A stretch of DNA of 64,000 nt, taken from Bradyrhizobium barranii subsp. apii (GTDB taxonomy: Bacteria; Pseudomonadota; Alphaproteobacteria; Rhizobiales; Xanthobacteraceae). The notes beneath the pieces are model-generated. The model saw only the letters and a program-made list of their open reading frames with translations. It was not told where the DNA came from and did not search any database. The stretch is from positions 496,001 to 560,000 of the forward strand of contig NZ_CP096255.1 of NCBI RefSeq assembly GCF_011516635.5, read 5' to 3'. Position numbers and translations under genes: made by a program. Numbering within the stretch: the stretch's first letter is position 1; each line of letters starts with the position of its first letter. Below are positions 49,789-58,809 of the stretch, piece after piece.

Positions 49789-50720
49789 GTGTCCGACCGA
49801 AAAATAAGTTGAGTGATATCAGCGAGTTCTGATTCCATCGGTGTTGCGAAGCATCAAAGGGATCGAGAATGTGGACTGATATCACCCGGGCACAGTTTGC
49901 CCGAGAGGAGCTGCGTTTGCCAAGCGACTTGACGGATGCGGAATGGGGCGTGCTGGAGAGGTTGCTTCCTGTGCGGGCCAAGCGCGGGCGGCGCCCGAAA
50001 TGGAGCTATCGCGACATCGTCGAGGCAGTACTCTATCTGCTGCGCGGCGGATTGCCGTGGCGCATGCTGCCGCCCACTCTGTTTCCACCAATGACCACGG
50101 TGCAGTACTATTTCTACCAATGGCGCGACAGCGGATTGTGGCAATCGATCAACCACGCACTCCTGATGCTGGCGCGCGAGGCGATCGGCCGGGAGGCCTC
50201 GCCGACGGCCGGCGTGATCGACAGCCAATCGGTCAAGACCACGGAAAGTGGCGGCCCTCGCGGCTACGACGCGGGAAAGAAGATCAAGGGTCGAAAGCGC
50301 CACATCGTCACCGACACCCAAGGGCTCCTGGTCGGAGCGATCGTTCACGCTGCCGACGTCCAGGATCGTGACGGCACGCCAGATGTCCTGTGCAGCATTC
50401 GCTACCGCTTCCCCTGGCTGCGCCATATCTTCGCCGATGGCGGCTATGCCGGCGAAAAGCTCAAGGCGGTGCTGGAAAAGATCGGCCGGTGGACTGTCGA
50501 GATCATCAAGCGCTCCGATGCCGCACAGGGCTTCGAGGTGCTTCCGCGCCGCTGGGTGGTCGAACGAACCTTCGCCTGGCTCGGCCGCAACCGCAGATTG
50601 GCCAAGGACTTCGAGCGAACCATCGAAAGCGCAACTGCCTGGCTCTTCCTCGCCTCTGTCCAACTCATGACAAGGCGCATCGCAGCGATAAAAACAGCAA
50701 TGCAATTTTGAGTCAGGCTC
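49789..50720 (+). mobile_element. IS5-family element IS5b, copy 2 (932 bp)
   Basis: The ends are as in copy 1, flanked by TAA on both sides (49786-49788 and 50721-50723), so the target is TNA. It is in the same orientation as copy 1, 23.6 kb away, and appears identical. Confidence 0.93.
49869..50711 (+). CDS. IS5-family transposase, single ORF
   Basis: The 280-residue protein reads the same as the IS5b transposase at 26224-27066 and is intact, including the DDE residues (DSQSVKTTE, ADGGYAGEKL, VERTFAWLGRN). Two intact copies mean a supply of active transposase in trans is possible. Confidence 0.95.
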   Translation: MWTDITRAQFAREELRLPSDLTDAEWGVLERLLPVRAKRGRRPKWSYRDIVEAVLYLLRGGLPWRMLPPTLFPPMTTVQYYFYQWRDSGLWQSINHALLMLAREAIGREASPTAGVIDSQSVKTTESGGPRGYDAGKKIKGRKRHIVTDTQGLLVGAIVHAADVQDRDGTPDVLCSIRYRFPWLRHIFADGGYAGEKLKAVLEKIGRWTVEIIKRSDAAQGFEVLPRRWVVERTFAWLGRNRRLAKDFERTIESATAWLFLASVQLMTRRIAAIKTAMQF

Positions 50721-50723
50721 TAA

Positions 50724-52245
50724 TCTTACTGCGTCACAAACGGTGGTCTGTGAAATGGGCGAACTTGATTGCACAACAAGGACATCTCGACAACGTTCGG
50801 ACCAGCCCTTGTTCGAGTCGCCGTCGCATCGTCGTGATCGAATTTGGAATGTGACGTTGGGTCCGTAGCGGCAGAACCGCGGGGTCTGTAATCCGCGGAA
50901 ACGCGAGCGAGCGGGATCGGCCGGGCGCGCCGAGCGCCTGAGGGGGGAAACGCCTCCCGCTCGGAGATCAGGAATCCGAAGGCTGCAATGCACATCGTTG
51001 CGTGATGATGAAAGCCGCGCCAGCCGCGTCCCTCGAAGTGGCCAAGCCCGACCTCCTGCTTGAGTTCCTGATAGTCGCGTTCGATGCGCCAGCGCAATTT
51101 AGCCGTCTCTACGAGAGTCCGGAATGCCACATCCTCCGGCAATGTCGAGAGCCAGTATTTGGTAGGCTGGTCCTCGCCTTTCGGCCATTCGATCAGCAAC
51201 CATTCCTCCAACCGCTGGGTGGTTTGCCAATAATCACGGTGCGCGGCACGGACCCGCACGCGGGCAAAGCGCGAGCTCAGCTTTTCGTTCGTTCCTTGCC
51301 GCCACGTGATGGTGCGCCAAGCTTTGGCCGGCAGGCCGATCGCGAGCGCTTTAACGGCGGCCGGCCGACGCTGACGGTTGCGGCGCATCAGTTTCGGGGG
51401 ACGGCCGCGGCCCGACCATGGCTTCGGCGGCAAGGGACCGGTGCCGGGCGCCCATACCGTTGTGCTCGACAGAAGACCCGCCACATAGGTCAATCCCAGC
51501 GCCGTGATCTCCGTGCGCAGATCGCTGTTGTTGCCATAGCCCGCGTCCATCAGCACGACACCACGCGGAAGGCCGGTCGCACAGGCCCACCGCAACTGCT
51601 CCAGCGCGATCTCCGGCTTGGTCCGGAAGCCGACTTCGGCAGGAATGCCCACCTTGCGCCGCCGATCGCAATCCTCAGTCCATTCCTTCGGAAGATAAAG
51701 GCGGTAGGCAACAGGCAGGCTGGCGTGGTGATTGGCAATCGATAATGACACCGCCACCTGGCAATTATCCTGCTTGCCGAGCTGCCCGCAATATTGCCGT
51801 GCAACTCCAACCGAATGTCGCCCCTGCTTGGGAAATCCGGTGTCATCGATGATCCAAGCTTCGATCGGGCCCTGGCGTTCGATCGCCGGCAGGACCATCT
51901 CTCGTACCTTGCCCAGCACCTTCTCATCCGACCAGGCGCCGCTGCCGACGAAATGCAGCAGCGATTGATGTTGGGCGGCCGTCCGTTCCGGAGCCGTCAT
52001 CGCCGCCATTGGCTCCACGCTCTTACGACCGCCACAGGCCATGAGGCCGACGCAATAGTCGCGCAGCGGTGCCTTCCGATCAGCATGACCGATGACGCTG
52101 GCAAGCCCTTCCAAATACGTCGCAAATCGCATCTCACTGGTCTTGGTGCCACGCCCGCTCATGTAGCCTCCTCGGCTGATGGTCCATGCTTCAACCATCG
52201 CTGATTCCGGCCGGATAAAGCCTGCGGTTTTGTGACTCAGTCGTA
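50724..52245 (-). mobile_element. IS701-family element, copy 2 (1522 bp)
   Basis: It has the same ends and length as copy 1, flanked by CTAA on both sides (50720-50723 and 52246-52249), again a YTAR target. It lies exactly at the junction of IS5b copy 2 and the inverted IS5a copy C. It has the same strand orientation as copy 1, giving a direct repeat 26.1 kb apart. Confidence 0.92.
50726..52162 (-). CDS. IS701-family transposase
   Basis: The 478-residue protein reads the same as the one at 24621-26057, with the same DDE motifs and ribosome site. Open frames upstream into the inverted IS5a copy C (to 52375) are chance extensions and not part of the gene. Confidence 0.92.
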   Translation of the reverse strand: MSGRGTKTSEMRFATYLEGLASVIGHADRKAPLRDYCVGLMACGGRKSVEPMAAMTAPERTAAQHQSLLHFVGSGAWSDEKVLGKVREMVLPAIERQGPIEAWIIDDTGFPKQGRHSVGVARQYCGQLGKQDNCQVAVSLSIANHHASLPVAYRLYLPKEWTEDCDRRRKVGIPAEVGFRTKPEIALEQLRWACATGLPRGVVLMDAGYGNNSDLRTEITALGLTYVAGLLSSTTVWAPGTGPLPPKPWSGRGRPPKLMRRNRQRRPAAVKALAIGLPAKAWRTITWRQGTNEKLSSRFARVRVRAAHRDYWQTTQRLEEWLLIEWPKGEDQPTKYWLSTLPEDVAFRTLVETAKLRWRIERDYQELKQEVGLGHFEGRGWRGFHHHATMCIAAFGFLISEREAFPPSGARRARPIPLARVSADYRPRGSAATDPTSHSKFDHDDATATRTRAGPNVVEMSLLCNQVRPFHRPPFVTQ

Positions 52246-52249
52246 CTAA

Positions 52250-53185
52250 GAGTCTGTCCGGAAAGATTACCTTGGATTGCATAGCTTTCGCAGCATGAGT
52301 CGGATGGAGGCCAGCTTGAGAAAGGCGAGCGCCCTGTGATTGAAGCATTCCCAATCTTTGGACAGTCTTCGGCATCGCCCGAGCCAGGCAAAGGTACGCT
52401 CGACGATCCAGCGTTTGGGCAAGACGACGAAACGGTGAGCCTGATCGGAGCGTTTGACGATTTCGAGGTTCACGCGCTTCAGAGCGCTACGCAGCCCCTT
52501 CTGGAAATGTGGCCCTTGATATCCGCCGTCGGCGTAGAGCTTCAGAAGAAAGGGATAGAGGCCGAACAACGTTGCCATCAGGAGCACGCCGCCGTCGCGA
52601 TCCTGGATGTCCGCCGCATGCACGATGGCGTGCATCAAGAGGCCTTGCGTGTCGACGAGAATGTGCCGCTTCTTGCCCTTGATCTTCTTGCCCGCGTCGT
52701 AGCCATGGAGATCATGAGGCCCCCTTTTTCAGCGCTTTTCACGCTCTGGCTATCGATGATGGCGGCGGTGGGAGAAGCCTCGCGCTCGGCCCTTTCGCGA
52801 CATTCGACATAGAGGGCGTGATGAATTTTATCGAGCGTGCCGTTCCAGCTCCACAGATCGAAGTAGCCATACAGCGTCGAGCGCGGCGGCAGGTCCTTGG
52901 GGATCGCGCGCCACTGGCAACCTGTGCTCAGGATGTACATCAGCCCGTTGGCAATCTCGCGCAGGTCCACCGTACGCTTGTTGCCGCCGCGCTTGGCCGG
53001 CGGGATGCGAGGCGCGATCAGCGCCCACTCCTCGTCGGTCAAGTCGCTCGGATAGCGCAGGCGGCTGCGGTCGTAGCGTGCACGGTTCTCGGTAGTCCAC
53101 ATTGGCGGCGCGTCCCCATCGAATCAGGCCGCTCACCTTGAATCACAACCGATTCATTCGACTCAACATGTTTTGGAACAGACAC
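52250..53185 (-). mobile_element. IS5-family element IS5a, copy C (936 bp, inverted)
   Basis: The full-length copy lies on the minus strand with the same ends, flanked by TAA (52247-52249 and 53186-53188). It is inverted relative to copies A and B, so recombination with copy B would invert about 24 kb. Its outer end is 15 bases from the lysC stop codon. Confidence 0.93.
52267..53102 (-). CDS. IS5-family transposase, made by -1 frameshift
   Basis: Frame 1 is 53102 down to 52635 and frame 2 runs to 52267. The A5G5 slip site appears on the + strand as C5T5 at 52720-52729. Its sequence equals copy B in the catalytic region (VERTFAWLGRC). Both frames are open. Confidence 0.87.
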
Positions 53186-53200
53186 TAAGAGAAAATTCGT

Positions 53201-54457
53201 CTAGGCCTGATCGAGACCGTAGAGCGTGTGCAGGGTGCGCACCGCAAGCTCGGTATAGGCGGTGTCGATCAAAACCGAGAATTTGATCTCGGAGGTTGTG
53301 ATGGCCCGGATGTTGATATTCCGTCCGGCGAGTGCCGAGAACGCCTGGGCGGCGACGCCGGCATGGCTGCGCATGCCGCTGCCGATTACCGATATCTTGG
53401 CGACGTCGGTGGCGGTATCGAGCCGGGCATAGCCGATCTTGCCCTTGGCGGCCGTGATCGTGTCCTTGGCGCGGGTGTAGTCGGCCGCCGGCACCGTGAA
53501 GGTGAGATCGGTGGTCTTTCCGTCCTCGGAGACGTTCTGCACGATCATGTCGACGTTGATGTTGGCATCCGCCAGCGGGCCGAAGATCGACGCTGCCACG
53601 CCGGGCTTGTCCTCGATCTGGCGTACCGAGATCTGGGCCTCGTCCTTCGAAAAGGCGATGCCGGTGACGACGTGGCTTTCCATGATCTCCTCCTCGCTGC
53701 AGATCAGCGTGCCGGGCGGCTGGTTGGCATGCGGGTCGATATCCTCGGGCTTGTCGAAGCTCGAGCGGACGAAGATCGGCATGTTGTGGACCATGCCGAG
53801 TTCCACCGAGCGGACCTGGAGCACTTTTGCGCCCTGGGAGGCCAGTTCCAGCATGTCTTCGAACGCGATCTTGTCGAGGCGGCGGGCCTTCGGCACGATT
53901 CGCGGGTCGGTGGTGTAGACGCCGTCGACATCGGTGTAGATGTCGCAGCGGTCGGCCTTGACGGCGGCGGCGATCGCCACTGCCGAGGTATCGGAGCCGC
54001 CGCGGCCGAGCGTGGTGATGCGATTGGTCTCGGGATTGATGCCCTGGAAGCCGGCGATGACCGCGACCTCCTTGCGCTCCCGGAAGCGCTTGATGATCTC
54101 GCTGCCGTCGATGTCCTCGATCCGGGCCGAGGCATGGGCGTCGCTGGTCTTGATCGGGATCTGCCAGCCCTGCCAGGAGCGGGCCTGGATGCCCATGCCC
54201 TGAAGCACGATGGCGAGCAGGCCCGACGTCACCTGTTCGCCGGAGGCGACAACGGCGTCGTATTCGCGCGCGTCGTGCATCGGCGAGGCCTCGGTGCACC
54301 AGGCCACCAGCTCGTTGGTTTTGCCGGACATCGCCGAGACGACCACGGCCACTTCATGGCCGGCGTCGACCTCACGCTTCACATGGCGTGCGACGTTGCG
54401 GATACGTTCGATATTGGCGACGGACGTGCCGCCGAATTTCATCACGAGGCGGCTCAT
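53201..54457 (-). CDS. lysC: aspartate kinase
   Basis: The 418-residue enzyme phosphorylates aspartate, the first step to lysine, threonine and methionine. It has KFGGTS (residues 7-12), the kinase block FQGINPETNRITTLGRGGSDTSAVAIAAA, and two C-terminal ACT domains (from about residue 265) that bind feedback effectors. Length and pattern are of the monofunctional LysC type. The stop codon is 12 bases from the target duplication of array 2, so the transcript now runs into insertion elements instead of its terminator. Confidence 0.97.
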   Translation of the reverse strand: MSRLVMKFGGTSVANIERIRNVARHVKREVDAGHEVAVVVSAMSGKTNELVAWCTEASPMHDAREYDAVVASGEQVTSGLLAIVLQGMGIQARSWQGWQIPIKTSDAHASARIEDIDGSEIIKRFRERKEVAVIAGFQGINPETNRITTLGRGGSDTSAVAIAAAVKADRCDIYTDVDGVYTTDPRIVPKARRLDKIAFEDMLELASQGAKVLQVRSVELGMVHNMPIFVRSSFDKPEDIDPHANQPPGTLICSEEEIMESHVVTGIAFSKDEAQISVRQIEDKPGVAASIFGPLADANINVDMIVQNVSEDGKTTDLTFTVPAADYTRAKDTITAAKGKIGYARLDTATDVAKISVIGSGMRSHAGVAAQAFSALAGRNINIRAITTSEIKFSVLIDTAYTELAVRTLHTLYGLDQA

Positions 54458-54631
54458 GACGACGCGTGCATTCCCTCATAAGGATCAGTATGGTGACCCG
54501 CACCGGACGGGTGCCGGCGGACACCGACCGCGCGTATACATAGCGGCGGGGCCGGGGGCAAGCGGGTTCCTGCGGGGGCAGGGTAAGGTCTGACCTAAGG
54601 TCTGGCTTGGGGGTATGGGTTAACCGAGATC

Positions 54632-55099
54632 ATGGCGCGTTATATCGACGAGATCCTGCAACCGGGCGAGCGGGTGCTGTATTCGACCAATGCGCACTGG
54701 ATCTTCTATTTTCCGGCCATCGTGGCCTGGATCGTGGCTCTCGCCTTTCTCGTCCTGATGCCGCAGGCCACGGCCGATGGCCTCAGGGTGCTGTGCCTCA
54801 TAGCCGCCGGCGTCGTGGCTTTGGCCGCCCTTTACTGGACCATCAAGGGCTGGTTCCATCGCTTCACGACCGAGACCGACGTCACCAACTTGCGGGTTGT
54901 GCACAAGACGGGGTTCATCAAGCGCCGGACCTTTGAAATGGCGCTGGACAAGGTCGAGAGTGTCGACGTCGACCAGTCGATTCTTGGACGTATTCTCAAC
55001 TACGGCGACGTGACGATTCGCGGCGTTGGCGAGGGGATCGAAAAGATCACGACCGTCGACACGCCGCTCGCCTTCCGTAGTTCGATCACCACGCGGTAG
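54632..55099 (+). CDS. bacterial PH-domain (bPH2) membrane protein
   Basis: The 155-residue protein has two membrane helices in the first half (WIFYFPAIVAWIVALAFLVLM and GVVALAALYW) and a bPH2 domain in the second half (DVTNLRVVHKTGFIKRRTFEM, ALDKVESVDVDQSILGRILNYGDVTI). It resembles YdbT-type proteins. The role is unknown. It is divergent from lysC and ends 14 bases before ubiG, so both are probably in one transcript. Confidence 0.88.
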   Translation: MARYIDEILQPGERVLYSTNAHWIFYFPAIVAWIVALAFLVLMPQATADGLRVLCLIAAGVVALAALYWTIKGWFHRFTTETDVTNLRVVHKTGFIKRRTFEMALDKVESVDVDQSILGRILNYGDVTIRGVGEGIEKITTVDTPLAFRSSITTR

Positions 55100-55113
55100 G
55101 ACCGCGCCTAACC

Positions 55114-55887
55114 ATGAGCATGCAGCAAAATACTTCCGCAACCGCAAGCCCGCAGCCGGGCTCGACCGTCGACGCCGCCGAGATCGCGAAATTCTCGAAA
55201 CTTTCGACCGAGTGGTGGGACCCCAACGGCAAGATGGCCCCGCTGCACCGGATCAACCCGCTGCGGCTCGGCTACATCCGCGACGCCGCCTGCCGCAAGT
55301 TCGAGCGTAATGTGCGCAGCCTCAACTGCCTCGGCGGCCTGCGCGTGCTCGACATCGGCTGCGGCGCCGGCCTGTTGTGCGAGCCGCTGTCGCGCCTCGG
55401 TGCCCAGGTCATCGGCGTCGATCCCTCGGTGAGCAACATCGCCGCCGCGAAGCTGCATGCCGACAAGAGCCATCTGTCGATCGATTACCGCTGCACCACG
55501 GTCGAGGAGATCGACCCGCGCGAGCGCTTCGACATCGTGCTGGCGATGGAAGTGGTCGAGCACGTCGTCGATGTCGGCGTCTTCCTCAAGCGCTGCGCGG
55601 CGATGCTGAAGCCGAACGGGCTGATGGTGGTCTCGACGCTGAACCGGAACTGGAAGAGCTTTGCGCTCGCCATCGTCGGCGCCGAATACGTCCTGCGCTG
55701 GCTGCCGCGCGGCACCCACGAATGGAACAAGTTCGTCACCCCTGACGAGCTGACCAAATATCTTCTGGACAACCGCCTCGTCATCACCGAGCAGACCGGC
55801 GTCGTCTACTCACCCTTCGCCGACAAATGGACCCTCTCCTCCGACATGGACGTGAACTACATGGTCGTGGCGGAAGGGATGGTGTGA
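55114..55887 (+). CDS. ubiG: ubiquinone biosynthesis O-methyltransferase UbiG
   Basis: The 257-residue SAM methyltransferase performs both O-methylations of ubiquinone synthesis at the inner membrane. It has FSKLSTEWWDPNGKMAPLHRINPLRLGYI, the SAM loop VLDIGCGAGLLCEPLSRLGA, MEVVEHVVD and VVSTLNRNWKSF. The N-terminal block and the length are typical for alphaproteobacterial UbiG. It follows the PH-domain gene. Confidence 0.96.
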   Translation: MSMQQNTSATASPQPGSTVDAAEIAKFSKLSTEWWDPNGKMAPLHRINPLRLGYIRDAACRKFERNVRSLNCLGGLRVLDIGCGAGLLCEPLSRLGAQVIGVDPSVSNIAAAKLHADKSHLSIDYRCTTVEEIDPRERFDIVLAMEVVEHVVDVGVFLKRCAAMLKPNGLMVVSTLNRNWKSFALAIVGAEYVLRWLPRGTHEWNKFVTPDELTKYLLDNRLVITEQTGVVYSPFADKWTLSSDMDVNYMVVAEGMV

Positions 55888-55924
55888 GGACTGAATAGGG
55901 TGCGAGCTGTTTCTCCACAAACGG

Positions 55925-55952
55925 TGTCGTCCCTGCGAACGCAGGGACCCAT
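55925..55952. repeat. palindromic repeat, type 2, unit 1 (left of GIY-YIG gene)
   Basis: GTCCCTGCG-AA-CGCAGGGAC (55929-55948), with GTC in front and CCATA behind. The same palindrome occurs twice on the other side of the nuclease gene. Confidence 0.8.
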
Positions 55953-55994
55953 AACCACAGGCGACAGTCGTTAGCCGAGACAGGCGCTCCGAGC

Positions 55995-56276
55995 ATGTAC
56001 TACGTCTACATCCTCGCCAGCCGACACCACGGAACGCTCTACATCGGCATCACCAACTCGCTCCAGAAGCGGTTAGAAGAGCACCGGACCGGCAAGGGCT
56101 CGAAATTCGTTAAGCGTTACGACGTGTACCGGCTTGTCTACACCGAGGCTTTCGAGCGAGCGGAAGAGGCGATTGCCCGCGAAAAGCAGCTGAAACGCTG
56201 GAAACGCGACTGGAAGATCGAACTGATCGAGCGGGAAAATCCCGAGTGGCGTGACCTGAGCGATTTGCTGGTTTGA
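55995..56276 (+). CDS. GIY-YIG nuclease domain protein
   Basis: The 93-residue single-domain protein has MYYVYILASRHHGTLYIGIT (the GIY and YIG strands), the catalytic arginine in LQKRLEEHR, and EAIAREKQLKRWKRDWKIELIE with a glutamate. This is the UPF0213/YhbQ-like group of stand-alone nucleases. It stands alone between ubiG and a DMT transporter, with palindromic repeats on both sides. The function of these small nucleases is not known. Confidence 0.9.
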   Translation: MYYVYILASRHHGTLYIGITNSLQKRLEEHRTGKGSKFVKRYDVYRLVYTEAFERAEEAIAREKQLKRWKRDWKIELIERENPEWRDLSDLLV

Positions 56277-56302
56277 CGGTGTGATGTTGCCAAGCAAGTG
56301 CT

Positions 56303-56434
56303 GTCGTCCCTGCGAACGCAGGGACCTATACCGCGGAATCTGTCGGTAGCGGCGCGGTGGTGGACGTGCGGGTCGGCAGTCTTCGCCAAACTGCTCCCTG
56401 GGGGTATGGGTCCCTGCGTTCGCAGGGACGACAC
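56303..56434. repeat. paired palindromic repeats, type 2, units 2 and 3
   Basis: GTCCCTGCG-AA-CGCAGGGAC (56306-56325) and GTCCCTGCG-TT-CGCAGGGAC (56410-56429) face each other in inverted orientation. Between them is the module CTTCGCCAAACTGCTCCCTG-GGGGTATGGG that also occurs at 17959-18115. This is a BIME-like pair. Confidence 0.8.
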
Positions 56435-56538
56435 CGCATTTGTTGCGCGAGCATCGCACCCATGACGTGGGCGTGATTGACCTGCTTCGCCGCTAGCGGC
56501 AGGTTGGCCACGGCTTCCCCTCCTACCGCTCCACCCGC

Positions 56539-57438
56539 ATGCTTACCATCGCCAGCCTCTGGATTCCCTTCACCGTCATTGCTGCGCTAGGCCAGGTCGC
56601 GCGCAATGCGATGCAGCGGTCGCTGACGAAGCCGCTGGGGACCTGGGGCGCGACCAATATCCGCTTCCTGTTCGGCTTCCCCTTCTCGCTGCTGTTTCTG
56701 GGCGTGGTGCTGGTCGCGACCGGTGATCACCTCGGCATGCCGCCGACCGTGTTCTGGCCCTGGCTGTTGCTCGGGGCGCTCAGCCAGATCGTTGCGACCG
56801 GGCTGATGCTGCTCGCGATGAACGATCGCTCCTTCGTGGTGACGACGGCGTACCTGAAGACCGAGGCGATCCAGACCGCAATTTTCGGCTTCGTCTTCCT
56901 CGGCGATCACCTGACCTGGCTGAAGGTGCTGGCGATCGTGATCGCGACCGTCGGCGTCGTCATCACCGCACTTCGGCCCGGCGGCGAGAAGAGCTTTGCG
57001 GAATTGAGGCCGACCATCACGGGCCTCGTTGCGGCCGCGGCGTTCGCGCTCTCAGCCGTTGGCTTCCGCGGCGCCATCATCAACGTGCCTGACGTCTCCT
57101 TCGTGATGGCAGCCTCGTTCACGCTGGTGCTCGGCCTGTTCGTGCAGACGCTGATCCTGACCATCTATCTGCTCTGGCGGGCGCCAAAGGTGCTCCAGTC
57201 GATCCTGGGATTGTGGAAGCCGTCGCTGCTCGCCGGCTTCATGGGCGCCTTCGCCTCGCAGTTCTGGTTCCTGGCATTCGCGCTGACGGCCGCCGCCAAT
57301 GTCCGCACGCTCGCTTTGATCGAGGTGCTGTTCGCGCAAGGCGTGGCGTACTACTCGTTCAAGCAGCCGATCGCGCCGCGCGAGATTTTTGGTATCGCGC
57401 TGATCGTGGTCGGAGTCGCGTTGCTGGTGGGAGTCTGA
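56539..57438 (+). CDS. DMT superfamily (EamA) transporter
   Basis: The 299-residue membrane protein has about ten hydrophobic segments in two EamA halves (SLWIPFTVIAALGQVARNAM and ITGLVAAAAFALSAVGFRGA). The first half has FVVTTAYLKTEAIQTAIFGF, which is common in this group of drug/metabolite transporters. The substrate is unknown. It stands alone, with no close partner. Confidence 0.88.
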   Translation: MLTIASLWIPFTVIAALGQVARNAMQRSLTKPLGTWGATNIRFLFGFPFSLLFLGVVLVATGDHLGMPPTVFWPWLLLGALSQIVATGLMLLAMNDRSFVVTTAYLKTEAIQTAIFGFVFLGDHLTWLKVLAIVIATVGVVITALRPGGEKSFAELRPTITGLVAAAAFALSAVGFRGAIINVPDVSFVMAASFTLVLGLFVQTLILTIYLLWRAPKVLQSILGLWKPSLLAGFMGAFASQFWFLAFALTAAANVRTLALIEVLFAQGVAYYSFKQPIAPREIFGIALIVVGVALLVGV

Positions 57439-57451
57439 CGCGCTTCGCGCA

Positions 57452-57934
57452 TCAGTTCCTATCTTCCGGGAGCGTCGGCAGCGGCGACACCTCGATGCCT
57501 TCGTCGATCAGCGACTTGGCCTCGTCGGGCGAAGCCTCGCCATAGATCGGGCGGTGCTCCTTGTTGCCGTAATGCATCGCGCGGGCTTCATTCGCAAAGC
57601 GCTCGCCGACATTGTCGGCGTGCTTGACGATGTGATCGCGCAGCTCCTTGAGCTTGGCGCGCAACTCGCGCTCCTGCGCCATCATCAGCGAGGTCGGTCC
57701 CGACGGCGCGGCCTCGGGCGCAGGCGTTGAGGCCGGCTCCGGCGGCGGCGTCGCCCGTCCGCGGCCCTTCTTGCCGATGATCCGCGGGGCCATGATCGCC
57801 TTTTCGACCTTGGCCGAGCCGCAGATCGGGCAAGTCACGAGCTTGCGCTTCACCTGCGAATCATAGGCCGACGAGCTCTGGAACCAGCTTTCGAATGCGT
57901 GGCTTTGGTCGCAGTGGAGCGCGTAGCGGATCAT
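57452..57934 (-). CDS. DUF1178 family protein
   Basis: The 160-residue protein has an N-terminal zinc-ribbon-like part (RYALHCDQSHAFESWFQSS, then VTCPICGSAKVEKAIMAPRI) and a C-terminal block (ELRDHIVKHADNVGERFANEARAMHYG and RPIYGEASPDEAKSL). Between them is a Pro/Ala-rich linker. The function is unknown; the family is typical of alphaproteobacteria and sits behind the nitrilase gene, overlapping it by 4 bases (ATGA). Confidence 0.92.
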   Translation of the reverse strand: MIRYALHCDQSHAFESWFQSSSAYDSQVKRKLVTCPICGSAKVEKAIMAPRIIGKKGRGRATPPPEPASTPAPEAAPSGPTSLMMAQERELRAKLKELRDHIVKHADNVGERFANEARAMHYGNKEHRPIYGEASPDEAKSLIDEGIEVSPLPTLPEDRN

Positions 57935-58809
57935 GCCGATCCCCGCACGAGGTGGAGATGGTCCGGCCCGGCCTTGGGATCGGCGACGCCGAAGCGGCGG
58001 CCGTGCTGGAGCGAGGGGATCGCGCGGCGGGCGGTCTCGACCTTGGCCGGGTCGATCTTGGCCATGATGATCCCGGGCTCGACGTCACCCTCGGCGAGGA
58101 TCTCGCCCCAGGGGTCGATGATCAGCGAGTGGCCATAGGTCTCGCGCTTGTTCTCGTGCAGGCCGGCCTGCGCGGCCGCGAAGATGAAGCAGCCGGTCTC
58201 GATCGCGCGCGAGCGCAGCAGGATGTGCCAGTGCGCCTCACCGGTCTTGCGGGTGAAGGCCGAGGGCACGGTGATGAAATACGCGCCGCTCTCGGCCAGC
58301 GCGCGGTAGAGCGCGGGGAAGCGCACGTCGTAGCAGATCGTCAGCCCGACGCGGCCCCAGGGCAGGTCGGAGATCACGGCGGTCTCGCCCGGCTGGTAAT
58401 TGGCGGATTCGCGATAGCTCTCGCCGTCCGGCAATTCGATGTCGAACATGTGGATCTTGTCGTAGCTCGCGAGCACACTGCCCTCGGGCCCGATCAGGAA
58501 AGAGCGGTTGACCGCTTTTTCGTCCGAGTAGCGCAGCGCCAGCGATCCGACATGAATGTGAATTCCGAGTTCCGCCGCGAGCGCGCGATAGGCCTTCAGC
58601 GAGGTGTCGTCCTCTTCGCTCTGGAGGTGCTCGAACAACGCCTTTCGGTTGAGCTGCATCATGTTGCTGACTTCGGGCGTCTGCACGTAGTCGGCGCCGT
58701 TGGCGGCAGCCTGCCGGATCAGCCCGGTGGCCTGCGCGAGGCTCGGCTCGGGCATCAGGCCGGTGCGCATCTGGATCATCGCGGCGGTGAAGGTGCGATC
58801 CTCGCTCAT
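57931..58809 (-). CDS. carbon-nitrogen hydrolase family protein (Nit-type)
   Basis: The 292-residue nitrilase-superfamily amidase has the Glu-Lys-Cys triad at Glu46 (QTPEVSN), Lys118 ([13 protein letters not shown]) and Cys159 ([10 protein letters not shown]). [27 protein letters not shown] and [21 protein letters not shown] match the Nit1/deaminated-glutathione amidase group. The role is probably removal of deaminated glutathione or omega-amides. It is in an operon with grxC (4-base overlap) and DUF1178. Confidence 0.9.
   Translation of the reverse strand: MSEDRTFTAAMIQMRTGLMPEPSLAQATGLIRQAAANGADYVQTPEVSNMMQLNRKALFEHLQSEEDDTSLKAYRALAAELGIHIHVGSLALRYSDEKAVNRSFLIGPEGSVLASYDKIHMFDIELPDGESYRESANYQPGETAVISDLPWGRVGLTICYDVRFPALYRALAESGAYFITVPSAFTRKTGEAHWHILLRSRAIETGCFIFAAAQAGLHENKRETYGHSLIIDPWGEILAEGDVEPGIIMAKIDPAKVETARRAIPSLQHGRRFGVADPKAGPDHLHLVRGSA

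Noticed and set aside
55925..56434. CRISPR-like repeats around the GIY-YIG gene
   Set aside because: Only three palindromes, uneven spacing, and inverted orientation; no spacers of equal length and no cas genes.
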